Origin: Clostridiales bacterium
GTDB lineage: Bacteria; Bacillota; Clostridia; Christensenellales; UBA1242
Length of the DNA stretch: 64,000 nucleotides
Assembly: GCA_003522085.1 (NCBI GenBank)
Contig: DPGI01000004.1
Location: 62,001 to 126,000, forward strand
Direction of reading: 5' to 3'
Positions 1 to 12,800 of the stretch are shown in pieces. A program made the translations under genes and the position numbers. A model generated the notes under the pieces. That model did not search any database. It was not told the DNA's origin and saw nothing but the letters and a program-made list of their open reading frames with translations. The stretch's first letter is position 1. Every line of letters begins with the position of its first letter.

Positions 1-197
1 TTTTTTACTAAGAAATCAACATCAATGCCGTGAACTTCGGCGGCTTCTTCCAAAGTTTCCATTTGACTCATAGGGCAGTAGATGCAGTGCATTCCAAAAC
101 CGAGTAAAACTTCAGCAAGGGTTTCGTCCATTTCAAGAATGTCTTTTATGGTCATATCTTTTGTGATTTGTGTAATTTCTTTTTTCTGTTTTTTCAT
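1..197 (-). CDS. DUF1858-type redox-disulfide domain protein, N-terminal part
   Basis: Read on the minus strand, the gene starts at ATG 197 after an AAAGGAAGC ribosome binding site and runs off the left edge of the window. The visible 65 residues begin MKKQKKEITQITKDMTIKDI and continue into an ILEMDETLAEVLLGFGMHC stretch, followed by CIYCPMSQMETLEEAAEVHG. A short helix pair with a CxxC pair (HCIYC) just after an acidic helix is typical of the DUF1858 / ScdA N-terminal domain, found alone or on hybrid-cluster-associated and iron-sulfur repair proteins. The complete single-domain proteins are about 65-80 residues, so nearly all of it may be visible. The function is not known beyond a probable redox or metal-related role. 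Confidence 0.75.
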   Translation of the reverse strand, partial: MKKQKKEITQITKDMTIKDILEMDETLAEVLLGFGMHCIYCPMSQMETLEEAAEVHGIDVDFLVK

Positions 198-226
198 AAT
201 ATTTGCTTCCTTTTTTACGGAAATAA

Positions 227-255
227 ATAATACATAAAAAAGTGTAAATTGTCAA
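227..255 (-). promoter_or_regulatory. Promoter of the DUF1858 gene
   Basis: On the minus strand TTGACA (255-250), a 17-base spacer and TATTAT (232-227) form a near-consensus sigma-A promoter 30 bases ahead of the start codon. Confidence 0.75.
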
Positions 256-348
256 ATAATTGCAATAAAAATATGTTATTTTTTGCAATTTTTTGTCTTT
301 TTTTTGTAATTATTCATAATTTAATTATTTTTTAAATAATTTTGTGGT

Positions 349-1023
349 ATGGAAAAATTATCAGATTTAATTTCAAAAAAAATATTTTCTTTTGCCCAAG
401 GCCGCAAAATTGGCTATGTGTTAAACGTTAAGTTTGACAATGCTTTTAACATTGATAAAATTATTGTGGCAAGCGAAGAAGATGAAAAAGAACTTGAACT
501 TTCCGCCGATCGCATTCGAATAAGCGGCGACAATATTTTTATTGAAAACGAAAACGCGATTGTGCCTGCAACCTCACAAGTGTTCAGTATTATTGGCAAA
601 CAAGTTTTTACAAATCGCGGAATAGACTTGGGAAGGGTTATAGATGTTTATTTATCTAACAAAAAAGCCGTTTGCGTCATATCTGATAAGTTGGCGTTTT
701 CACCAAGACAAATTGGGGTGATTGGACAAGATGCTATAATCTTAGGTAAGGTGAATGCCACAGCAAGGCAAGTTAATGTTTTTGCTCCAAAAGGGGAAGA
801 AGAGTATGTTTCGATTATGCCAATTCAGCAAAAGATAGAGCCGCAAATCCCACAGCGCGTGAGCATGGATTCGCGAAGTTTAATTGGCAAAATGGCAACA
901 AAAGATATTTTTGGGTTAAATAATGAATTAATTATTAAAAAATATGAAATAATTACTCAAAAAAAATTAAATGAAATAAAAAAACACAATAAATTAAATA
1001 TATTATTTTATAATTGCAAATAG
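349..1023 (+). CDS. PRC-barrel domain protein (two barrels)
   Basis: The 224-residue protein holds two PRC-barrel-like segments: residues about 5-75 (LISKKIFSFAQGRKIGYVLN start) and about 80-150 (FSIIGKQVFTNRGIDLGRVI). Each has the pattern of a strand, G-x-x-IG-x-V and a run of beta strands. A third short segment (SLIGKMATKDIFGLNNELII, about residues 178-197) looks like the start of another barrel and is followed by a lysine-rich tail. In Firmicutes, PRC-barrel proteins of this type (YlmC/YmxH relatives) are small and often linked to sporulation or RNA metabolism, but their molecular role is unclear. No strong ribosome binding site precedes the ATG. It lies 62 bases ahead of the next gene, which has its own promoter, so it is probably transcribed alone. 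Confidence 0.7.
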   Translation: MEKLSDLISKKIFSFAQGRKIGYVLNVKFDNAFNIDKIIVASEEDEKELELSADRIRISGDNIFIENENAIVPATSQVFSIIGKQVFTNRGIDLGRVIDVYLSNKKAVCVISDKLAFSPRQIGVIGQDAIILGKVNATARQVNVFAPKGEEEYVSIMPIQQKIEPQIPQRVSMDSRSLIGKMATKDIFGLNNELIIKKYEIITQKKLNEIKKHNKLNILFYNCK

Positions 1024-1034
1024 GGTTAAATCGT

Positions 1035-1064
1035 TTGTATTTTTGAGTGCGTTTGTAGTAAAAT
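1035..1064 (+). promoter_or_regulatory. Promoter of the VirB4-like / giant lipoprotein operon
   Basis: TTGTAT (1035-1040), an 18-base spacer and TAAAAT (1059-1064) lie just ahead of the AAGGAG ribosome binding site of the next gene. The boxes are imperfect but correctly placed. Confidence 0.5.
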
Positions 1065-1085
1065 ATTTACAAGGAGAATTTTATT

Positions 1086-3809
1086 ATGCAACGCATTATT
1101 CCTAGAAAGACGAAAGTCAAACTTGAATTTATTCGCGGTATTACCGGAATCGACTTAATCCTTGGTGTCATTGGTGCAGCAATCGCTGTTGTTTTGTTTG
1201 CGTCAAACTTTCCTGGCCACTTTTGGATAGCCGGTGTTTACACAATATTTTTCTTGTCTATCTTCATAAAGATTTCAGAAGACGAAAGACTGTATGTGAC
1301 GTGTGCTTACTTGTTCCGATTTATGGCACAAAAGAAAAAGTTTTCTGTTGACAGCAAAAAAGGGAAAAAGGGCGACATCAGCGAGATGATTCCTTTTGAA
1401 GACATCTATCAAGACAGATTTATCAACTTTGGCTCTTATTATGGACAAGTCATTGAAATTACCCCTGTGCTTTTTGGCTTGCTTACTGAATACACCCAAG
1501 ACAACGTTATCGAAAGCTTTGCCAATGCGCTGCGTCGTTTAAGTCCTGACCAAACATGTTCGATCATCAAACTCAACCTTGCTATGGTGCTGGACAATTA
1601 CATATACAATGAAAATAAAAAATACGAACTTTTGCTTGAAATGCAATATGAGCATCAAGTGACTGACAAAGAAGTTGAAGCAAGAAGCCCTGTTTTTGAA
1701 GAAAGAGTTTCATTTATGGAAAACTTAAACAGAAAAGACAAGGTTTACAAAGATCACTTCTACGTTGTAGTTTACGACAAAGATAAAGACTTGCTTGAAA
1801 ACACTGTAAACGGAATGATCAATGCTTTGGCGTCATCTCTTGCCCCAGTAAGTTCAAAAAGACTTTATGGAACAGACCTTACAGTTTTCTTAAAAGCAAA
1901 CTACGGCCGTGAATTTGACCAAAGAGATTTGGAAAGCCTTCCATTCTCACAATATATGGATTGGGCAAAACCTAAAAAAGTTCAATTCAAAGCGGCTAAA
2001 TATTTGATCGACGACAACGCGTTTAGAACATATGCAATCACCGACTATCCATTGAATGTTGGCAACGCATGGGGAGCAGACATATTCTTGCTTGACAGAA
2101 CAAAAGTTGTTATGAAATTCAACCAAGTTCCAAAATACAATGCCGAACGTTCAATTGATAAAGCCATCATGGATATGGAATCAAAACTTTACAAGACAGG
2201 ACGTTCTTCAAGCCAAATCGAACTTCAAACTCACGTTGAAACTCTTAGAAACTTGCTTGTAAGTTTGAAAAACAACAACCAACAACTTTATGATGTAAAC
2301 ACATTCATCACTTGCGAAGATGCTGCTAAACGTGATGTTAAGGCTATGCTTAAACAAAGTGGCTTTAAATTTAGTGAAATGTTTGCCCGTCAACAAGACG
2401 CATTCATCAGCTCAAACATCTCTCGCCGTGACAACATTAAATCATACCGCAGAGGTATTCCAACTTCTACTCTTGCTGCTGTGTTCCCATTTATTTCGAG
2501 CGCTCTTCAAGATGAAAGCGGAATTTATATCGGCGACAACGAATATCCAGTTTTTGTTGACTTCTTTAAACGTGACAGCGTTCGTGTCAACTCAAATATG
2601 ATGGTTATTGGTAAGTCTGGTTCTGGTAAATCTTACGCAACCAAAACCTTGCTGGCAAACCTTGCCGCCGACAACTGCAAAATCTTTATTCTCGACCCTG
2701 AAAAAGAATACGCATTGCTCACCGAATCACTGGGCGGCAAATATATCGACGTTGGTTCGTCATTGCATGGTATTTTAAACCCATTCCACGTTATTTCATC
2801 TCTCGATGAAGGAGAAGAAGAGCAACAAGATGATGACGAAGGCGAAATTGACCTTGAAACATTTCAAGTTAAAAAGAAGAAAAAGAAGGTTCAAGTTGTA
2901 AATGACTCATATTCGCAGCACTTGCAGTTCTTGGAACAATTCTTCCGTAGTATTTTGGAAGGTATTAGTTCGGACGCTTTCGAACTTTTGAACTCGCTTA
3001 TCGTTGATACATATAAAAAGAAAGGAATTGACGAAAACACATATATTCCTGCCTTAAAGCCTGCAGACTTCCCAATATTTGACGACCTTTACGCTTTAAT
3101 TTTGGATAGAATTAAAACTTGCAAAGACGAGTTTACTCTTAGAAACTTGATGACGATTGAAACATATATCAAAAAGTTTGCTACTGGCGGACGTAACAGC
3201 AAGTTGTGGAACGGTCCTACATCAATCGAAACAAACGAAAACTTTGTTTGCTTTAACTTTCAATCGCTTATTGCAAACAACAACGCGTTGCTGACAAACG
3301 CGCAGATGCTTTTGGTGTTTAGATACCTTAACAACGAAATCATCAACAACAAAGATTTCAACGCAAAATACCACAAAGGCGACAAGAAAAACAACCGTAA
3401 AATTATTGTTGCCGTCGACGAAGCCCACGTGTTTATTAACCCACGTTATCCAATCGCGCTTGACTTTATGGCGCAAATGGCTAAACGTATCCGTAAATAT
3501 TCGGGTATGCAAATCGTTATTACACAAAACATCGCCGACTTTGTTGGTAGTGAAGAAATTCAAAGACAATCAACAGCCGTTATTAACGCCTGCCAATATT
3601 CACTTATATTCGCTTTGGCGCCAAACGATATCAACGACTTGGTTGAGCTTTATAAAAAATCAGGCGGAATCAACGAAGAAGAACAAAACGCTATCGTTAC
3701 CGCAACTTTGGGTCAAGCATTCTTGATTACTGGCCCAACAAACAGAACCATGATTCAAGTTGTTGCTCAAGACTATATCAGAGCAATGTTCTCAAACCCT
3801 AACGAATAG
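1086..3809 (+). CDS. VirB4/TraE-like conjugation-type ATPase with N-terminal PrgI-like membrane region
   Basis: 907 residues, starting after a clear AAGGAG site. Residues about 20-60 form two hydrophobic helices (IDLILGVIGAAIAVVLFASN and IAGVYTIFFLSIFIKI), the PrgI-like membrane part that is often fused to or next to VirB4. The C-terminal half is a P-loop ATPase: Walker A GKSGSGKS at about residues 509-516 and Walker B IIVAVDEAHVF near residue 777, then a QNIADF segment and the closing helices of the VirB4/HerA fold. VirB4 proteins drive type IV secretion and pilus assembly. An Asp/Glu tract and a KKKKKK run are inserted between the two Walker motifs (about residues 575-605). No VirB6, VirD4, relaxase or other transfer gene is in the window. 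The next gene begins 22 bases downstream, so the ATPase is probably co-transcribed with the giant lipoprotein, which suggests a chromosomal export or surface role rather than conjugation. Confidence 0.85.
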   Translation: MQRIIPRKTKVKLEFIRGITGIDLILGVIGAAIAVVLFASNFPGHFWIAGVYTIFFLSIFIKISEDERLYVTCAYLFRFMAQKKKFSVDSKKGKKGDISEMIPFEDIYQDRFINFGSYYGQVIEITPVLFGLLTEYTQDNVIESFANALRRLSPDQTCSIIKLNLAMVLDNYIYNENKKYELLLEMQYEHQVTDKEVEARSPVFEERVSFMENLNRKDKVYKDHFYVVVYDKDKDLLENTVNGMINALASSLAPVSSKRLYGTDLTVFLKANYGREFDQRDLESLPFSQYMDWAKPKKVQFKAAKYLIDDNAFRTYAITDYPLNVGNAWGADIFLLDRTKVVMKFNQVPKYNAERSIDKAIMDMESKLYKTGRSSSQIELQTHVETLRNLLVSLKNNNQQLYDVNTFITCEDAAKRDVKAMLKQSGFKFSEMFARQQDAFISSNISRRDNIKSYRRGIPTSTLAAVFPFISSALQDESGIYIGDNEYPVFVDFFKRDSVRVNSNMMVIGKSGSGKSYATKTLLANLAADNCKIFILDPEKEYALLTESLGGKYIDVGSSLHGILNPFHVISSLDEGEEEQQDDDEGEIDLETFQVKKKKKKVQVVNDSYSQHLQFLEQFFRSILEGISSDAFELLNSLIVDTYKKKGIDENTYIPALKPADFPIFDDLYALILDRIKTCKDEFTLRNLMTIETYIKKFATGGRNSKLWNGPTSIETNENFVCFNFQSLIANNNALLTNAQMLLVFRYLNNEIINNKDFNAKYHKGDKKNNRKIIVAVDEAHVFINPRYPIALDFMAQMAKRIRKYSGMQIVITQNIADFVGSEEIQRQSTAVINACQYSLIFALAPNDINDLVELYKKSGGINEEEQNAIVTATLGQAFLITGPTNRTMIQVVAQDYIRAMFSNPNE

Positions 3810-3831
3810 TTTTAACTTTTGAAAGGAAAAA

Positions 3832-6800
3832 ATGGAAAGAGTAAGACGAAATATTAAAAAATTGATAAGTTGTTTATGCCTAGGAGTGATTATGTTGCTC
3901 TCAGGCCTCTTTTTTGTCGGTTGCGGCGAAAGCCCTGCTGATAAACTTACTCTTAACCCAGACAGGGAAGTGGTTGATGTTTATGCCGGCGAAAGTGAAA
4001 ACATCACTTTCACAATTGGCAACTATACAAACGGCATTGACACTTCACTTAGTTTTACTCTTGTTGACAGCACAATTTCATCAACCGAAAGTGAGCACGT
4101 TAAACTTGAAGTTGTCAATAAGGATGGCACAAAAACAACCGTTAAAGTAACAGGCAAAACTGGTGGCAAGACCACACTTGTTGCTTCGACAAATGAAGGA
4201 AACAAAAAAGCTAGCGTAATAATCAACGTAAAACAATATTCTTCTAAATTTGAACTTAAAAGAAACTCTTTAATTTACGTGTCAAAAACTACACCTTTTA
4301 TTCCTAGTGAAAAACTTTTCAATTTCGACGACAATGCAACCGAACGTAAAGTTACATTTCACTTTACAGATGCGGTGAGCAAAGCCAACGACAACAACGC
4401 ATTTGTAAAGGCGGAACTTGTTAAAGATGAAAACGATATTTATTCTGTAATCTTCTATCAAGAAGATGGATTTGCCGTTGTCCGCGACGAATACAAAAAC
4501 ATTTTAGAAGGAACTGGAATAAGCATTGTTGCAAAATATTACAACCCACAAACTAATGCAACCGAAAGTCAACAATTCAATTTAACAGTGCTGTATGGAT
4601 TCGAAGACGGAACGAAAATTGAAGCGTATGACGATGCCGGCGCAGTTGAAAAAATCGAACTTGTAACAAACGACGATGGTGACGGGACTAACAACTGGAG
4701 AAGCAAAAATTTCAAAGTTAAAGTTCCTCACGTTGAAAATATTGAAGGAACGGAAAATGTAAAATTTGACGTTCAAAATGATAAAAATGGCTTAATTTCT
4801 GTTCAAAAAGTTAAAAATTTGGACGAATCAACCGCAAATATTGATGTTTACGACTTTGAAATTGTAAGCACAGCAGTTGCTGCAAGCCAAACAACAATCA
4901 GACTTAGATTGTATTATGAAATTGACGGAATCAGTTATGTTGACAGCGGAGATTCTTCAGTTGAGCAACAAATTTCAATTCCGGTTTATGTAAAAATTGC
5001 ACCTTCAAAAATAGTTGTAAATAATGTTGAACAAACATCAGCAGACAACCAATACGACTTTTATAACCACTATGATGGCGAATTTGGCTGGAGAGAATTT
5101 AACATTGACGTTTATGCAACAGACAGCAGTTTTGAACACGTTTTAATGACATTCGACAATGATTTGATTGTCAAATATAAAAACAAAGTTTACACAGCAG
5201 GTGTTACAACTTATCAACTTAAAATTGATGATGTAAAACAAAAAGTTTATGTTCGTGGCGCGAGTGATGCCCCAGCGACAACATCTCCAAAACAAATTAA
5301 ATTTGAAGTAGTAAGTGATTACATTCGAAGCGAATGCTCGTATGTGTGCAACTACTCAATTTTGACGGGCGCGACTCGTCTTGAATATGACAACCCAAAC
5401 ACTGGATATGAATACAAACCAAATCAAGGCAACACTGGTGTTTTTGTGTCATCATCTTCAATCGAAGCAGTGTTTACACACTTAATTACTGATAATGATT
5501 TTGGATATGCAACTGTTTCATATTATGATGGCCAAATAACAGCAGCAAGGGTTGTTTATGACGGCAAAGAAGAATATGCTGGCAGCGCTCTTGGAAAAAT
5601 TGTAAAATTGAAAATTATTCCTCAAAAAGTTGGGGACGTTACATATAAAATCACACTTGATAACGGTGTTTCAAAGCTAGTTACATTCCGTGTGATTGAT
5701 ACTTTTGACAACTTTTCTGTAAACTTGGCGGGAACAGGCAATGACGGCGTTCAAAGTGCTGAAAAAGTGACCGCACCAGAAGAAGGCTACAACGACGAGA
5801 TGAAACTCGTTATGCAAAACACCACAGAAAAAGACAGCGATGGCAACATCAAAATTGTTTATGACAAAAAAGCGAGCTTGATTTTGGGGAGTTCAAATGG
5901 AAGCAGTGTTTTTTACTCAGTAACACATTCTATTTCAAACGTCGGAGTAGTTGCTGTTGAAGGATCAGACAAAACAAACTATGTTGTGACAACTTCAAAA
6001 TATGGGGAAGGCTACATTGACTTTAAAGCAGTGGGAATAAACATTGAAGACTTTAAAGTTTCTTCAATTACAAGACTTGCAAAAGTCAACTTTACAAGTT
6101 TTGTTCCAGTTTATTCATTGGACGTTTATGACACAAATAAAGATGGCGTAATCAATGCCAAAGCCAACAATATCTCACTTTATGTTGGCAGCATGGTAAG
6201 TGATCCGGAGTTGCAAACTGCAAGACTCAGCATAAAAGTTGAGCCACAAGCGGACGCATATGGTTTTTACGATCCAACCAGCAGTGACGCAAGCACAAGC
6301 GTTATGCGCAATGAAAATTATAATGAAAGATATGTTTATTGGACAGTAAACGGTGCAAATGTTTACACTCTTAATAACGAGCCGGCGGACCTTGCAAGAA
6401 TGATTTATGGACAAACTTATAAGATTGGTCCAGATGCAATAAATTATTTTGGGACATTTGATACAATTACAGGAACATTCCTTATAAATAAAGATATGAA
6501 AGCGACATTTACATTTACTATGTTTGCTTCAATCAGACAATACGGAAATTCTAAATATTTCTCAGTTACTATCAAAGGTGAGACATACGATTTTGTTGAA
6601 AGAGTTTACACAAACGTAAGCGCAAATGAATTGGTGTTTACTCCTTCTAAAAAGTCTTATGAAATTGGCGTTTATTTAAATCCTGCCACTGCGACAAACA
6701 CAGATGTTGTAGCAAAATTTATAAGCAATAATGCAGAAGAAAAAAATAAGCTGATCAATGAAGGTGAGATTGTTATCAAAGAAGTTGGAAAAGGAATCCG

Positions 6801-9800
6801 ACTTGTTACAATCAAGTTAAACGAAGCCGTGCTCAGTCCATCACATACAGGTACATTGTCGGGAGTGCTTCAAATCATTCCGAAAGCGTGGTATGTTGAC
6901 GACAAGATTATCGCAGGCTATGAAAACTCGATTATTAAAATGGTAATTAATTATGCGGACGGAACAGAAGAAAATCCTTATGTTTTAAGTTCGGCAGAAG
7001 ATGTGATTGCTATTGGCGAAAGTGATGCCGCAATGAAATCACATTATAGATTGTCGACCACTATTGATTTAAGCGGATATTCAAGCAAATTGCCTCTTGG
7101 TGGAGATAAAGCATTTTCTGGATCGATTGTCGGAACAGACGATGCTTCAATCGTTGGAATTAACATTAAAAATGTTTCGGCAACCGGCAATTTTGGATTA
7201 TTTAATTCTATAACAGGAAAAATTAAAAATTTAACAATAAAAGGTTCTATCAACCTTCAAACAGGAAGCGTTGTTGGTGGCTTGCTTGCAAGCAAACTTG
7301 CTAGCGGCGCGCAACTTACAAACGTAACCGCATACATTTCAAAAAGCAGCATAAAAGCAGGAGCAAACCCTGTAAAATTCGGTGGACTTGTTGGTGAAAA
7401 TAATGGCACAATAGAAGATATGTGCGTGATTTATGAAGACTTTATGACAATCTCTTCAACATCTTCTGAAGTTCGTGCCGGTGGAATTGCAGGAGAAAGC
7501 ACTGGCAGTATCTTAGGAAGAAAAGATGTAACAAGTCGCTTTGGCATTTCTGCTTATTCAGTTTATGCACTTATTAAAGTTGAAGACGAAAACGGTCAAT
7601 TTGTAACAACAGGCTCAGTCGGCGCAGTTGCTTCGCAGCAAACTGGTGGACAAATTCTCAATATACTTGCTGGCGGAGAGCTTTATGCTGAGCGTGCCGG
7701 CGGAATAGTTGCTGATTTTGCTGAGAACAAAGGAACTAAAATAGATGGATTTACAGTTCGAACTCAAGTTCGCGGACAAAAAGTTGCACTTATTGCTGTA
7801 AGTGCGCCAGAAGGTTCAATCGCTTTCGCGGAAAATACTTCTGATGATCCAATTAAAGGATTCAAAATTCAAGCAACAGACGATGGTGTAAGCACAGGTA
7901 TTTATGCTTCAATGTATGTATTGATTCGAAATTCGATTGGCGAAGGAGACTTCAAATTTGAAAGCGAAAAAGCGAGAAACCACAAACTTGCAATTTACGA
8001 TGGACCAGCGGAAATAGAAAAGTATACATCATTTGACTCTTATGTAAACAGAACTGAAATCAGCCTTGCCAATAGCATTGATTTTGAATATACAAACGAT
8101 CAATACTTTGGCGACGTTTTGTTTGTTTCTCGAAACGAAGGCCTTGTAAAAGAAGTATACAATTTTGCAAAACAAACCACATCATTTGATGTCGAGCCAA
8201 ACGAAGATAACGGCTTTAAACGTCTTGTTGACAATGCCGGCAATGGTTCAAACGTAATATTTGCATATTATTTTGAAGCGGCCGGATATTATGGTGCGCA
8301 AGGTTATACAACGGAACAAGTTTACGAAGCGCAACTTGTTTTGGACGATTTAAACAAACTTAAATTGAACAGCAAGTTCTATCCAATCAAAATAGCGGGT
8401 TCTGATATTTCAATTTCATCAAAAAGTTCACTTGTTGAAATTTCGGCTTCTGGCGAACTTTACATCAAAGGCACAGGTGTTGCTGAAATTGAAGTGAGCA
8501 GTTTACTTAACAGAAAAAACAACGAAAAGATTTATTTATATATAATAAATTACTTCAATATTGAGTCTTATTTAAATGAGGGTCCGGATAAAGAAACGGG
8601 AATTTTCACACTTGGAGATTTAGTTCTCGGAGCGGAAAGTTCGTTTAAAGTTTACTCTAATGCAGGCGTTGATGTTATGATTTCTCCTTCATATTATCAA
8701 AAAAACTTTAAGGTAAAAGATATTGTCGCAAAAGATGCGGGAAGTGAAAACACCGACAACGGAGTTTGGGCATCGATTTCGCGCAGCGGACTTGTTCGAA
8801 TTTCAAACCAACTTATTCAATTAAAATCAAACCATTCAGTTACGGCTAAAGCTGAAGGAACATTAAATCACGGGGCAGCAACTCCTTCAAGAGATGGCAT
8901 CACTTTCACAAAAACCAAGGATGTTTTAGATCCTAACGCAAGTGATACGATTACGTTAAAAGCATCAATGAAACAAACAATTGATGGCAAGGAATATCAC
9001 CTTGATATCACAACTCTTAAAAATGTTAAAATCAATTATTATGAAGGGGCAAAAGAAATTAAGTCGCTTAATGAAAATTATGTTCTTTCCTCAAGTATCG
9101 TTGTAAATGATACGTTCGTAATTGACTCAGACGATAAAGATGATTTCATCAACGAAAATAAGGTCAAATTTGTTGATAAAGAAACTGACATAGAGACAAA
9201 AATATTTAATGTAAAATTTGAAAAAGTGAAAGACAAAGCACTGACATTTAATGCTCAAATTTCAGTTAATAAAAATTCTGAAGAATTTCAAAACAGATTT
9301 ACTAAAAACATTTATAAAGAATATAAAATGATTCTTCAAGCAAAATCAAATGAAGAATATGTGAAAGAAATTCCTATTCTTCTTGTTCAAGAAAACGTTG
9401 ATGTAATTGCTTTCACAAATTATGCGTTGAGTGTAGCCGAAAACGGAGGCAACCTTGTATTAGATGAGACAAACAATATTGTTCCTGGAATTAGGGGAAT
9501 GCTTTCAGTTACACTTTCACCACTTGATGCTGATTTTGACTATGTTGAAATTGCAAACAACGAAATGAATACTCTTGATGGTGCAAGCCAAGGAACATTT
9601 GTTATTGGAATGATGGTTAATGGCGAATTTAAAGTTATTCCAAACGCAGAATCAATCGACGGCGGAGTAAAAATTTCAAAATCAAATCTTGAAAAATTCT
9701 TTGCAGATAAAAGCAACAACGCAAACTATCAAGGTCAAATTTTCGTTAGATACATTTTCTCAAACAAAGATGTTGAAGACGGAACCTCAGTTGGAATTGA

Positions 9801-12800
9801 TGTAACGGTAAGACAAACCGGCGGAGACCTTTCAAGAACAGCAAGTTATAAATTCTATAAGAAAGACGGGGTTAAACTGGGGCTTACAGGATTTACAAAC
9901 AAAACATTTGTTGCTCGTGGTCTTGAATATGAACTTGATGTATCGACGATTGGCTATGACGAAAGCACAGTATTATTGACATCTAATAAGCCTCAACAGG
10001 CTGCCATCATAAATCGTGATGGAAAGTATTATGTAAAAATCACTAATGATACAATCTCTTATCCAAACGGCATTGCGGGATTGCCATTTACATTGACTCT
10101 TTCAGCAAGCAAAGTCGATGACTTTGGCGGAAGTGTTGTTGATACTTGCGAATTAAACTTGACCATTTTGGAATATGTCATTAACTATGACAATCAAACA
10201 GCGCAAGACATTGTTTCGGGAACAAGCAACGGCGTATTGACAACTGCAGTTGGAGATAAAAAACAACTTGCGATTTCATTTGACGGACTTGTAGAATACG
10301 ACCATGAAAACAACACGGTTGCGGCTATGGTGGCTTCGTTCCTTAACGAACTTTCAACAAAAGGAACTTGGACGATTTACACCGACCTTAACCAAAACAA
10401 TGCAAGCGGTGAACCTACTCTTGCTTTGCCTATTTCGAATCTAAATTCGACAAAATCGGTTATCACAGAGCGCGAAGATTTCAATATAAGATATCTTAAA
10501 ATTTCAGACCTTGCTCTTACAACTTTACAATCTCACGATCCACAAGTCGTAAGAAGATATTACTTCACATACAGCGGACGCTACAAAGTGAGCGGGGGAA
10601 AATATGTCTATGAAAACGATAATAGTGCTCTTCCTATCAACTCTCAATTTGATGTTTACTCTTACATGAGAGGTTCGGAAGAGAGCCCTAACCCTGTAAC
10701 CACCTATAAAGAATTTTTAGAGATGGAACAAGGCGGATATTACATTCAGTTGCAAGATATTCATGTTCCTGCTGATGAATTTGCTCCATTAAACACGGCA
10801 ATCAAATATTTTGACGGAAATAGTTATAAATTTATATTTGACGATGCAACATACGAACTTGGAACAACAAATTCAGTTGGACTCTTTGGAACAGTTAATT
10901 CAGGCACAATTATTAAAAACATCACAATTCAAACGGGAAGCGAAGAAGTTGACTATGTCACATTCAATTCTTCAGCAACTTCTGCCATTAACTTTGGTTT
11001 TGTGGCTGGCTCAAACAGCGGAACAATCACAAATGCAAAGATTATAAATGGTGGAGTGTCAAGTTCGCTTGCGTTTAAAAACACACCTTCAACCGAAGGT
11101 TACTATTTCGGCGGTGTTGTTGGACAAAACAGCGGCTACATAACTCACAGCCAATCACACATTGTGATTGAATCGGTTGTCAGTATGGGAGGTGTTGTTG
11201 GCTCAAACCAAGGCACAGTCGCATCATCACTTTTCAAAAACGGAAAATTGACAAACAAATCAATTTACAACGATATTTTTGGAGTCGGCGGCGTTGCTGC
11301 AGTCAACAGCGAAAGCGCTGTGATTGTCACAAGTTATTCGTCGGGTGTTGTAAGCGGCGACAGAATCTACTCTATGGAAACAGATGGAAGCATTCTTGAT
11401 TCGAGTGTTCCGGTTGGCGGATTCATTTTCAGAAACGAAGGAACAATCAGAGATTGCTATTCAAATATACCTTTGGTTACAACTTCACGTTGCGCAGGAT
11501 TTGCATTTAACAACAACGGAAAAATCATTCGCAGTTTCTCCACAAGCAAAATCACAAACGACAACAGTGCAACAAACTTCTATTTTGCAGGAGAGGGCAT
11601 TGGAACGTTTGAAAACTGTTATTACATCAAAGGAAAAAGAATCAACAAAACACTTTCACCTTTGACACATACGGGTATCGCTGCTTTGACTTACAATGAA
11701 GAAGGCAACGGCAATTCACCAACTATTACTCAGAATGATTTTAAAGATCTTGCAAAACACTTTGGCGAATATTCATATGCTCAAGTGCCAAGCTATAACA
11801 CAGTTTGGTTCTTCAGCGACGGCAATATTTCAACAGCGTTTCCATCACAGCAATTTGCTGGCGGAAGATTAGAACTTGCAAGTGCAAATATTGTTGCTAC
11901 AAGTAAAAAGGAACACGTTAGAACAACACTCAATTCAGACGGAATTGCAGTTTACATTTATGCAACTGCAAAAGACACTCCAGATGACGGAAGCGTATTC
12001 AATCCATACGTGATTTATTCTCCAGAAACAATGGAAAATTATTTTGTCACAAACAACAAAATTGCAAGTGGCAATTATAGACTTGTTTGTCCAATAGATT
12101 ACTCATCACTTGCTTCGGACTATTCACGTCTTTACACAATCGACATGAAAGGAAATTTTGAAGCAAACGATATGACAATCAGCGGTATCACTCTTTCATC
12201 AAATGAAAAATTGGATTATGCTGGATTGTTTGGAAGCATCACAGGTGCGGCAAGTGGCATCAATGCTTCAATTATGAACCTTAACTTGATTCCAAAAGAA
12301 GTTGTCTTTAACAACGCTTCAGAAGTTGGTGGGCTTGTTGGACGTGCTCAAAACGCCAATATTTACAACATCAACATCTATGGTGCAAGTTCAGGTGAAG
12401 AAGCAGATGTGACCGACGAACTTACAACCGTTACGGGCAAAAACATCGTCGGCGGTGTTGTCGGACTCACCAAAAACAGCTTCAATATTAAAAATGTTCG
12501 CTCACTTATCGGCGCATTTGCAACAAACGTGCCATCAGATAAGAGCCAAATCGATTTTGAAAAAGAAGGCTCAAACTATGACAATATCTCGTTTGTTGGC
12601 GGAATCGCAGGATACGTTTCGGGCAGCGGAACAATCAAAAATGCTTATGTAAACCGCGCAGCATCAAACATAATCGGTGGCAAAGCAGGATTTATGTATG
12701 GCGGAGTTGCAAAAGAGGCAACAATTAGAAATTCTTACCTTTATATGAACACTGCTATGAGAATGAAACCATATAGATATGCCGGACTTATCGCAGGCGA